DNA from: Saprospiraceae bacterium
GTDB taxonomy: Bacteria; Bacteroidota; Bacteroidia; Chitinophagales; Saprospiraceae
Direction of reading: 5' to 3'
Assembly: GCA_015494245.1 (NCBI GenBank)
Contig: WGBN01000419.1
Span: 1 to 11,575, forward strand
Length of the DNA: 11,575 bases
The stretch's first letter is position 1, and every line of letters begins with the position of its first letter. A program made the position numbers and the translations under genes. The notes under the pieces are model-generated. The model did not search any database. It was not told the DNA's origin and saw only the letters and a program-made list of their open reading frames with translations. Shown here piece by piece: positions 1 to 6,531 of the stretch.

Positions 1-701
1 ACCTCATCCCATGTACTCCCTTCCTCCACCAAATCCAGCATGGACAAGCGGAAGATCAACAGAAAGTCCTCCCCCACCGCCCGGCGCGTGCGCCGGACGA
101 TCTCCAGCGGAAAACGCATTCTGCGCTCATAAGTCCCGCCCCACTCATCGGTGCGCTTGTTCGTGCGCTTCACCAAAAACTCGTTGATGAGATAGCCCTC
201 AGAACCCATGATCTCCACCCCGTCATACCCCGCCTCTCGCGCCAATACAGCCGAACGCACAAAAGCGCGAATCGTGCGCTCTACGCCCCGCCGGCTCAAA
301 GCACGGGGCTTAAAAGGAGAAATGGGCGACTTGATGGCCGAAGGAGCCACCGCCAAAGGATGATACCCGTACCTGCCCGAATGGAGAATCTGCATGGCAA
401 TCAAGCCCCCCTCCTCATGCACGGCCCGCGTAATCAGCCTGTGCCGACGCGCATGGCGACTGCTGCTCATGCGCGCAGCAAAAGGCGCCGTCCAACCCTC
501 GCGATTGGGCGCTATGCCTCCCGTGATGATCAATCCGGCACCACCGGCAGCGCGCAAAGCAAAATACTTCGCCAGACGCTGCATACCTCCCCTCGCCTCC
601 TCCAAACCCGTATGCATAGACCCCATAATCACCCGATTGCGAAGGCGTATGAAGCCGAGGTCTAAAGGAGCTAAGAGATGAGGATAGGTTTTTGGTGACA
701 T
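1..701 (-). CDS. fadH: 2,4-dienoyl-CoA reductase (FadH-like NADH:flavin oxidoreductase), C-terminus beyond window
   Basis: Reading the minus strand from the ATG at 701-699 gives 233 residues with no stop before the window edge. This is the N-terminal FMN-binding TIM barrel of the old yellow enzyme family. FadH signatures as I recall them from the E. coli enzyme are present: APLDLGF near residue 11, NRVIMGSMHTGLEE at 22-35, AMQILHSGRYGYHP near 102, and AREAGYDGVEIMGSEGY followed by LINEF at 154-175, then RTNKRTDEWGG and RLSMLDLVEEG. Tyr170 in the SEGYLINEF motif matches the catalytic tyrosine of E. coli FadH. Full-length family members are about 670 residues, with a 4Fe-4S site and FAD/NADPH domains downstream; these lie outside the window and cannot be checked. 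The enzyme would reduce 2,4-dienoyl-CoA in the cytoplasm during beta-oxidation of unsaturated fatty acids. The start is 66 bp past the peroxidase stop, with a large palindrome between, so an independent transcript is likely. A related OYE-family oxidoreductase is the alternative. Confidence 0.9.
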   Translation of the reverse strand, partial: MSPKTYPHLLAPLDLGFIRLRNRVIMGSMHTGLEEARGGMQRLAKYFALRAAGGAGLIITGGIAPNREGWTAPFAARMSSSRHARRHRLITRAVHEEGGLIAMQILHSGRYGYHPLAVAPSAIKSPISPFKPRALSRRGVERTIRAFVRSAVLAREAGYDGVEIMGSEGYLINEFLVKRTNKRTDEWGGTYERRMRFPLEIVRRTRRAVGEDFLLIFRLSMLDLVEEGSTWDE

Positions 702-718
702 GCTCTGGGACAAACAAA

Positions 719-760
719 GAAAGGCGCGAAAATTCGCATATGCGAATTTTCGCGCCTTTC
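719..760 (-). terminator. 42-bp perfect palindrome, probable terminator of the peroxidase gene
   Basis: The 21-base arms 719-739 and 740-760 are exact reverse complements with no spacer and centre on GCATATGC. On the minus strand the palindrome begins 7 bases after the peroxidase stop codon. It is followed by TTTGTTTG, a modest U-rich tail, which suits an intrinsic terminator. It also lies only 17 bases before the fadH-like start codon, so it could affect that gene's leader or bind a regulator. The stem is longer and more perfect than most terminators, so a dispersed palindromic repeat is also possible. Confidence 0.6.
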
Positions 761-767
761 AGTAAAT

Positions 768-3647
768 TCAATTCACAATCAAAGTCTTCGACACCGTGCC
801 GAAATCCGAAAGCACCACGTAGCGATAACTGCCCGTTCCGCCAAGTGCCTCGGCATGTAAGGTGAAGGTGTGATGGCCCTGCACGCCTTCCTCGCGTTGC
901 TCAAAGACCTTGCGACCCAGGGCATCATATACCATGAGGTGTACAAAGGAAACTCCCGGCAGCAAGACCTCTATCTCGGCCTGCTCACTAAACGGATTCG
1001 GCGAGCTTTGGGCCGACAGCCTGTCCACCTCATAAGCGCCGGATGCACTTTCCTCAAACTGCCAATGCAAAGCATAGACCTCAGCACCTGCATCGTAAGC
1101 CTCTGCCGGCAAAACGCGGCTTTGCACGTCCATCAATTCGCTCAGGCGGATGCGCTTTTGCACCTGTAAATGCAGGTAGAAAGCCGGAGCATGCTCTGCC
1201 TCCCTCGAAGCAACGCCCTCAGAAGCAATCCAGCTAAACAGCAAATCATCACGATCGGCACGATAGTTGTAATTTGCAGCCTCTATGCCCGACATCCAAC
1301 CCGATTCCACAGATACGTAATCCAACAGACCGGGCGCAAAACTCAGACTCCACTGCATGCCACTCAGGTTTTTGGCATCGGCATAAACCGGAATTTCATA
1401 AACCTTACCCGCTTCCAGCACGGCATCTTTCAACTGCAAATCCAAAGCCGCGTTGCGGAAGGCCAAATCACCTCCGTCGGGATGGAAGGTGGCAGAACCA
1501 TTCACATCGCCAATTTTAATAGCCGTAAAGGCCACATCTGTAGCTCCCAACAAGTTGTCAATGACAATCTGCTCGGAGAAGGGCTGTGCAAAAGGATCAG
1601 AGGGCATGCTGAAATCTGCCGGCACGAAGCGCCAGGAAGTGTTGTTCGGGAAGTGGTCCTCAATCTGCAAAATGACCTTTTGAATGGCCACCAAATCCAA
1701 AGTAGTAATGGAATTGCTCCTGTTGGCATCGGCTGCAACCATTTTATAGGGGTCTGTAATGGGGTCTATGCCTAAAATGTGGCGGGAAATGGCCACCATG
1801 TCTAAGGTCGTCACGCCATTAGTCACATCGTCATCCTTGCGCGGGCGCACGTAATAGTTGTCACAGGTAGGTACACCTTCGGCCACAAAAGCGCCATTTT
1901 GATCAGTATAAGCCGTCGTCAAAACCGTTACGCTGTCGTCGAGGAAGATATCCACTTGTACATTCTGAACCAAAACCCCATTCGGCGCCGTCGTCGTGCC
2001 ACTCACAGGAGCATCCGGCTCGCCGGCCGTACACAACTGGTCTTGAGGCATAGCCAGGAAGACATTGTCCTGCATGACGGGAATGATAGTATTGCGACGA
2101 ATGACGTCTTTCAGGCGCGTATTGCGAATCATGTCCTTTTCTTCCTCCGTCAGTGCCGGGTCATTCTCAAAGTAGAAGCGGTCGCCATCGCGCAAGCGCT
2201 GAAACTGCTCGGAGAGAATCACCGTAAGCGTTTCGCCCAGGATGGAGTTCGGCAGAGGTTCTTCGCACAAAAAGCCCACCCAGGAGTCAATGTCATTGAT
2301 ATCGCCGTACAAATCTTCCAACACCTGATATACTCCGGGGTCTGAATTGATCTGACTAAACTCCGTATAAGGCGTAAGCCCTAAAGCAAGGCGAATGGTG
2401 TTCAAATCCGGAATGCCCCGCTCGCGCCCGCGCGTGATGTTCAGAGCTGCCAAATCCAGCCCCCCTTCGCCGGGTTCGCCAAAGAGGAAGTTGCGCACAT
2501 CATCCACCAACTTGGCATCCAGCATTTGCTCCATGTGTACGGCCATGCCTTTCAGGAAGTAATCAATGCCATTGTCATAGACCGGATAGGGATTGAAAAA
2601 GGCGTCCTTCAATGGCAGTACATCCATAGTATCGCCATTCATGTCCATCATCATGATATCACCACCCAACTGGGAATGCCCCATGCGATAAGCAGAAGCG
2701 GCAAAGATGTTGGAAATGGTCGGATTCACATTGGGCTTGTAACCCGTATAGGGAGGTAAAGTGATGCCCAGGGTCGGCAGCCACTCTGAAAAAGCGATGT
2801 GCTGTATCAAACCTCCTACAATTTTGCGGGCATGCTGGTACAACTGCTCGTCGTTCCACTCGGGATGCTGCAAAGCCAACTCATCACAAAGGCGATTGTG
2901 CTCGCGGGCAAATAAAGTGTGCATGCTAAGCAGCAAGACGTTTTCATTGGCGCGGATGTCTCCCGCCACAAAGAGCTTCAAAGCCCCCGTCGGATTAGCC
3001 ATAAAGGGCGCATTGGGGTCAATGGTTCCATCTATCTCGCCATTCAAAGTATTCCACGGAAGAAGATTGCCCGACGACATGCGCAACTTGCCCCCCTGAA
3101 AGGAGCGCAAATATGCCGCCCGAATGGAATCAGAACCATAAACGCCCGAAGCATCTATAAAAGAGGTGATGTTGTTGGGATGTTCGCGGGGATTGCTCTG
3201 GCTCGTGCCCGTGCCGGGATAAGCCACTGAGCGAAACAAATAGATCTCCTGGTTACCCGTAAAAAGCGGGTCAAACCAAGGGTCACCCGCAGGAATGGGA
3301 ATGGCAAGAGGCTCTTCCTCATTGTCCAGCACCAAAGTGATGTTGTGGTCTATAAACTGCCCGAAAACCCAGCAGTAATCGCTCTGCTCCAGAATGTCCC
3401 AAATAGCAGAATTCTGGGCAAACAAAGTATTGCTGATCACCCGTGCATCCGGACGATTCTGCCCGCCGGGTTCGGAAACCCCATCGGCATAATCAGCGGG
3501 AAACAGACGCAGCAATTGTACACCTGTCGAACCCCACTCGGGATGATAAGGGTTGTTGTAGGTGCCGTCATAAGTGCGGTATTCCTGACCAAAAACCTCA
3601 GTGGCGAGGAAGAGCACAAGAGCAAAAAGGAGTAAATGTCTTTTCAT
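768..3647 (-). CDS. Secreted animal-type heme peroxidase (peroxidasin-like) with dockerin-like and T9SS sorting domains
   Basis: This 959-residue protein starts with a Sec signal peptide (residues 1-20, cut near FGQ) and continues with an animal heme peroxidase domain to about residue 540. Key residues line up with myeloperoxidase: Gln97, Asp100 and distal His101 in GQFIDHN; Arg232 and Glu235 in GDIRANE; HTLFAREHNRL at 243-253; proximal His324 in YRMGH; and Asn403/Arg406 in LNITRGR. Asp100 and Glu235 suggest heme ester-bonded to the protein. Residues 548-601 look like a carboxypeptidase-regulatory-type beta fold. Residues 605-662 are a dockerin-like pair of calcium-loop/helix repeats, DVTNGVTTLDMVAISRHILG and DANRSNSITTLDLVAIQKVI. 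About 735-865 resembles a cohesin-type beta sandwich. Residues 876-959 are a T9SS type A sorting domain (SSPNPFSEQ, VYDALGRKV, ending SKTLIVN). The likely role is extracellular, peroxide-dependent oxidation of halides or organic substrates; the substrate is unknown. The gene has its own promoter candidate at 3830-3862. Confidence 0.93.
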   Translation of the reverse strand: MKRHLLLFALVLFLATEVFGQEYRTYDGTYNNPYHPEWGSTGVQLLRLFPADYADGVSEPGGQNRPDARVISNTLFAQNSAIWDILEQSDYCWVFGQFIDHNITLVLDNEEEPLAIPIPAGDPWFDPLFTGNQEIYLFRSVAYPGTGTSQSNPREHPNNITSFIDASGVYGSDSIRAAYLRSFQGGKLRMSSGNLLPWNTLNGEIDGTIDPNAPFMANPTGALKLFVAGDIRANENVLLLSMHTLFAREHNRLCDELALQHPEWNDEQLYQHARKIVGGLIQHIAFSEWLPTLGITLPPYTGYKPNVNPTISNIFAASAYRMGHSQLGGDIMMMDMNGDTMDVLPLKDAFFNPYPVYDNGIDYFLKGMAVHMEQMLDAKLVDDVRNFLFGEPGEGGLDLAALNITRGRERGIPDLNTIRLALGLTPYTEFSQINSDPGVYQVLEDLYGDINDIDSWVGFLCEEPLPNSILGETLTVILSEQFQRLRDGDRFYFENDPALTEEEKDMIRNTRLKDVIRRNTIIPVMQDNVFLAMPQDQLCTAGEPDAPVSGTTTAPNGVLVQNVQVDIFLDDSVTVLTTAYTDQNGAFVAEGVPTCDNYYVRPRKDDDVTNGVTTLDMVAISRHILGIDPITDPYKMVAADANRSNSITTLDLVAIQKVILQIEDHFPNNTSWRFVPADFSMPSDPFAQPFSEQIVIDNLLGATDVAFTAIKIGDVNGSATFHPDGGDLAFRNAALDLQLKDAVLEAGKVYEIPVYADAKNLSGMQWSLSFAPGLLDYVSVESGWMSGIEAANYNYRADRDDLLFSWIASEGVASREAEHAPAFYLHLQVQKRIRLSELMDVQSRVLPAEAYDAGAEVYALHWQFEESASGAYEVDRLSAQSSPNPFSEQAEIEVLLPGVSFVHLMVYDALGRKVFEQREEGVQGHHTFTLHAEALGGTGSYRYVVLSDFGTVSKTLIVN
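1653..1838 (-). other. Dockerin-like double repeat inside the peroxidase
   Basis: Residues 604-665 of the peroxidase contain two copies of a loop-helix unit. Both share the core (V/I)TTLD(M/L)VAI followed by a helix, and each is preceded by a stretch rich in Asp and Asn that could hold calcium. They are separated by DPITDPYKMVAAD and followed by PNNTSWRFVP, a string familiar from dockerin-like regions of Saprospiraceae surface proteins. True cellulosomal dockerins pair with cohesins on scaffoldins. No separate scaffold is visible here, although the same chain carries a cohesin-like segment just downstream. Confidence 0.7.
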
Positions 3648-3829
3648 TTTTGTTCATCTTTTGGGATATTAAAAAATAAAAGCACGGCAAGACTGCCCTG
3701 ATTTCTTCAAAAGAAGAGACCAAAACATCTTTCACCGGTCAACAGGTATTCTCAAGTGCTGCAAATGGGGAATCGGGTTTCGGGAAAGGATATTTACGGG
3801 TCAAATTTCATTTCCCCCATTCCTCCCTG

Positions 3830-3862
3830 CAAAGGTATTCATTTTTATTTCAAAAAAGCAAA
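3830..3862 (-). promoter_or_regulatory. Bacteroidota-type promoter for the peroxidase gene
   Basis: On the minus strand, TTTG (3862-3859) is followed after 21 bases by TACCTTTG (3837-3830). This fits the Bacteroidota sigma-A-type consensus of TTTG near -33 and TAnnTTTG near -7 exactly. Transcription would start near 3823-3826, which leaves a leader of about 175 bases before the ATG at 3647. The match is exact, but the sequence is AT-rich and no second line of evidence is available. Confidence 0.5.
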
Positions 3863-3933
3863 TTTAAATGGTTCATTAAGTTTTAGGCTGCCTGTCTCAA
3901 TCAGAAACCAAGCTATCAAGTTGAACCGGTGTA

Positions 3934-3970
3934 AACCCGCGAGAATCCGCACAATCCGCGTCATCCGCGT
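3934..3970 (+). repeat. Tandem 9-bp degenerate repeat (AATCCGCGT-type)
   Basis: Four related units start at 3934 (AACCCGC), 3944 (AATCCGC), 3953 (AATCCGCGT) and 3962 (CATCCGCGT). The last three have a strict 9-base period. The looser copies TAATCCGTTA and CAATCAG (3898, 3978, 4000) flank them. I recall similar ATCCGCGT strings between genes in other Bacteroidota genomes, so this may be a copy of a dispersed noncoding repeat. A role in regulating the flanking genes cannot be told from sequence alone. Confidence 0.6.
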
Positions 3971-4180
3971 TCTATTTCAATCAGTTACGTAATCCGTTAC
4001 AATCAGAAATTTCCAATAAAAAACAGCTATCAAAGCATTAAAGTATGTTAAATTTTGTGCTTCGCCTTTCGGCAAATTCAATAAAACCCGGCTTCTTTGC
4101 ATTGAAAACCCAACGAAACGCGGGCGGCTCCTTTGGCTGCCACATAGCCCGCCACTTCTTCACACCACAACTCGGGAACC

Positions 4181-6487
4181 ATGACCAACTACCTGCGCAC
4201 CTTCGTCCTCTCACTCGCCCTCTTGTGGCTGAGTACGCCTTTGCTTTCGCAAAACAATGGAGCAAGCACCGTCATTGGCCTCACCGCCGGAACCTCCTGC
4301 CAAACCTCCGACGTCCGTACCGACAAAGGAGGCTTTGGCCTCAGCCTGACTGCCGGCAAGGAATTTCCCGTCTCCCCCGCCTCTCCTCTGGCTTTTGAAT
4401 TGCGCGGGCGCCTGCTCTTTGCCCGTCAATACGGCCTGGACCCCTTCCCCTCCTCAGGCATCGAAAACAACAGCGCCCTCAACGGAAAAGCAGGACCCGA
4501 CTACCTGCAATACCCGGGCTTCGCCTATCTCAACCACCGCACTACCGTCGGCGAACTCGCCCTCGAAGGCGTCCTCACCTTCGAACAACTGCGCCAAAAA
4601 GGACTGCTCCTCTCCCTCTACGGAGGCATAGGTGCCGATTGGCATTTGACGAAAGTCAATCAACTCGACGTTTTTGGCGAGCCTTACTATAACCTCTACA
4701 CCTCCATAGATACCGATGCCCCCACGAGAAGCCGCATCAAAGAACTGCAGGCCGGATTGGACGACACCTACGAAACGCTGGCCGACGGCTACAGCCCGGG
4801 CGGAAGCATCAACTTCATGCCCTCCCTCGGCGTCGAACTCGGCTGGCAGGTAACGCCCAACTTCGCCTTCATCGCCGGCCACCGCACGACCTTCACCCTC
4901 AACAACATCATAGACGGTCAACAGTGGAAAGACGACCGCAACGACCTCTACCACTACACCTACGCAGGCCTGAAATTCAACCTGCCCGGCCGCCAAAACA
5001 ACCGCCTCAAAAAGCCGCTCATCACCATCGTCCGGCCCGCCACCAATCCCGCAACGGTTCCTTATCCGGAATACACCCTCGAAGCCAAAATCAAGCGCGT
5101 ACACAGCGCCGCCGACATCCGCGTATTGCTGAACGGGCGCGACATCCCCTTCCAATTTTACGGCGAAAATCTGCTGGCCGAACTGTATCTGCACCCCGGG
5201 CGCAACGAAGTTGCCATCACCGCTACCAATGCAGCGGGCAGCGACCACAAAGTGGTCGTCATCATCCTCGAAGGCCATGTTGTACAAACACCTCCGCCGC
5301 CACCGCCGCCACCGGGCCCTGCAAAGCCCCATGTAAACATCACGCAGCCGGCCAAAAAGTATTCCGAGACCTTTGAAACACAGGTGAACATCAAAGCCGA
5401 CATCCTCAACGTACCCTACCGCCAGGATGTACGCCTCTTTGTCAATGGCTACGAAACCAGCCAATTCCAATACGATGGCCGCCACCTGAGCGCCTACATC
5501 AATCTGCGCAAAGGCTCCAACAGCCTGCGCATCACAGCCACCAATCCCGCCGGCACGGACAGCGACAAGGTGACCATCGTGCTCAAAGAACGCAGCCCTC
5601 TGCCTCCACCACCTCCGCCGCCCTCCGGTCCCAAGCCGCAGGTGCAAATCACCAGGCCCGCCGACGGCAGCAGCACCCAACAGCCGCGCATCCGCATGAC
5701 CGCCAACATCCGCCATGTGGACAACAGCCGCGACATCCAACTGCTGCTCAACGGGCGCAAAATCAGCGACTTCAGCTTCAACGGCCAACAACTCAGCGCC
5801 GACCTACAGCTCGCCAAAGGCAGCAACACCATCACCGTCAAAGCCGCCAATGCATTTGGCGAAAGCCAGGACAAAGTGCGCGTTACTTTTGCGCCTGCTC
5901 CACCGCCGCCCTCAGGACCCAAGCCGGTTATCACTTTTATTCATCCCAAGCGCAAGGGGGAGCGCACGCGCAACGCGTCTTACGCCCTGCAGGTCAAAGT
6001 CGAACACGTGCGAGGCAAAAGCGACATCAGCCTGAAAGTCAATGGCAAGGGCGTGCAAAACTTCACTTACGATTCCCGCAGCATGATGCTGCATGCCAAC
6101 ATTGCTTTGAATAAAGGCGCAAACGCCATCGAAGTCAAAGCCACCAACCAACAGGGCAGTAGCAAGGCCACCGGTAGCCTGGTCTATGAAAAAGGCCGGC
6201 CCACCGGTCCCAAGCCCGAAGTGGAAATCACCAACATCACCCGCCCTGTGGGCAATCCCTTCAACCCCAATGTGGCCAGCTGCAGCATGAGCGCTACGGT
6301 CAAAAATGTGGACGGGAAAGAGCGCATCAGCCTTACGCTCAATGGCGAGGCCGTGCCGTTCACTTTCGACAAAGCCTCGGGCCAGGTAGAGGCCGACCTC
6401 ATCCTGCAGCAGGGCGAGAATGAATTGGTGATAAAAGCCGTCATGCCCGGCGGAAGCGCCGAAGACAAAGAGACCATAAATTATTAG
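4181..6487 (+). CDS. Predicted outer-membrane beta-barrel protein with five C-terminal Ig-like repeats
   Basis: This 768-residue protein has no name I recognise. Residues 1-23 form a signal peptide (hydrophobic LSLALLWL, cut near LLSQ). Residues about 25-270 alternate polar and hydrophobic residues and contain GGFGLSLTAGKEF, LLLSLYGGIGADW, PSLGVELGWQVTPNFAFIAG and HYTYAGLKFNL, as in small outer-membrane barrels. Five Ig-like beta-sandwich repeats follow at about 281-363, 385-468, 488-570, 584-669 and 681-768. Their shared pattern is V-x-I-T-x-P at the start, then DI-x-L-x-LNGR, F-x-F, LSA-x-L-x-L-x-KGSN and ATN-x-x-G. Linkers contain runs of 8, 7 and 4 prolines, then GRPTGP. The chain ends at the last repeat's edge strand (ETINY), with no T9SS sorting domain, so the barrel probably anchors it and the repeats lie in the periplasm or outside. 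A binding or scaffold role is an inference. The ATG at 4181 is chosen because the signal peptide starts there. Confidence 0.88.
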   Translation: MTNYLRTFVLSLALLWLSTPLLSQNNGASTVIGLTAGTSCQTSDVRTDKGGFGLSLTAGKEFPVSPASPLAFELRGRLLFARQYGLDPFPSSGIENNSALNGKAGPDYLQYPGFAYLNHRTTVGELALEGVLTFEQLRQKGLLLSLYGGIGADWHLTKVNQLDVFGEPYYNLYTSIDTDAPTRSRIKELQAGLDDTYETLADGYSPGGSINFMPSLGVELGWQVTPNFAFIAGHRTTFTLNNIIDGQQWKDDRNDLYHYTYAGLKFNLPGRQNNRLKKPLITIVRPATNPATVPYPEYTLEAKIKRVHSAADIRVLLNGRDIPFQFYGENLLAELYLHPGRNEVAITATNAAGSDHKVVVIILEGHVVQTPPPPPPPPGPAKPHVNITQPAKKYSETFETQVNIKADILNVPYRQDVRLFVNGYETSQFQYDGRHLSAYINLRKGSNSLRITATNPAGTDSDKVTIVLKERSPLPPPPPPPSGPKPQVQITRPADGSSTQQPRIRMTANIRHVDNSRDIQLLLNGRKISDFSFNGQQLSADLQLAKGSNTITVKAANAFGESQDKVRVTFAPAPPPPSGPKPVITFIHPKRKGERTRNASYALQVKVEHVRGKSDISLKVNGKGVQNFTYDSRSMMLHANIALNKGANAIEVKATNQQGSSKATGSLVYEKGRPTGPKPEVEITNITRPVGNPFNPNVASCSMSATVKNVDGKERISLTLNGEAVPFTFDKASGQVEADLILQQGENELVIKAVMPGGSAEDKETINY
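5021..6484 (+). repeat. Five tandem Ig-like domain repeats (about 100 codons each)
   Basis: Repeat starts lie at residues 281, 385, 488, 584 and 681, giving periods of 104, 103, 96 and 97. The core block is best conserved in repeats 2 and 3 (LNGRKIS/VNGYETS, KGSNS/KGSNT, DKVTIV/DKVRVT). Repeats 4 and 5 have diverged more. The copies differ throughout at the DNA level, so this is an old duplication rather than a recent unstable array. Confidence 0.85.
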
Positions 6488-6521
6488 AAAAAAGCCCCGA
6501 CCGTCCGGTCGGGGCTTTTTT
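6488..6521. terminator. Bidirectional intrinsic terminator between convergent genes
   Basis: The stem GCCCCGACC (6494-6502) pairs with GGTCGGGGC (6507-6515) around the loop GTCC. It is flanked by six A on the left (6488-6493) and six T on the right (6516-6521), so it gives a GC stem plus U tail on both strands. It begins directly after the TAG of the barrel/Ig gene and lies 11 bases beyond the ugd stop, so it can end both convergent transcripts. Confidence 0.93.
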
Positions 6522-6531
6522 ATGAGCCTCC

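Larger units (their letters stand above)
3648..4180. other. 533-bp divergent intergenic region
   Basis: This spacer lies between the divergent start codons of the peroxidase and barrel/Ig genes. Its first 220 bases are AT-rich with A and T runs and include the peroxidase promoter candidate. Around 3898-4006 it contains a cluster of short repeats: four 9-base units and three copies of CAATCAG. The segment 4060-4180 is coding-like in base composition, but I could not extend the downstream gene into it with a plausible start. The promoter of the plus-strand gene is not obvious. No RNA gene was recognised. Confidence 0.6.

Noticed and set aside
415..771. Minus-strand 118-codon frame across the palindrome
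   Set aside because: It is out of frame with the FadH-like protein, which carries all the family motifs, and its start lies in the end of the peroxidase gene.
3934..3970. CRISPR array
   Set aside because: The units are only 9 bases and are adjacent with no spacers, and no cas gene is present.
3756..3992. Possible 78-codon gene in the divergent spacer
   Set aside because: The product runs through the 9-bp repeats and AT-rich DNA, has no domain or leader signal, and crosses the peroxidase promoter.
4050..4057. AAATTTTG as a -7 element for the barrel/Ig gene
   Set aside because: It misses the first T of TAnnTTTG, and no TTTG lies 19-21 bases upstream.
4454..5791. Minus-strand open frame of 445 codons opposite the barrel/Ig gene
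   Set aside because: Its product is low in complexity, rich in Val, Gly and Ala, and matches no domain. The plus-strand frame has a signal peptide, clear repeats and a terminator.
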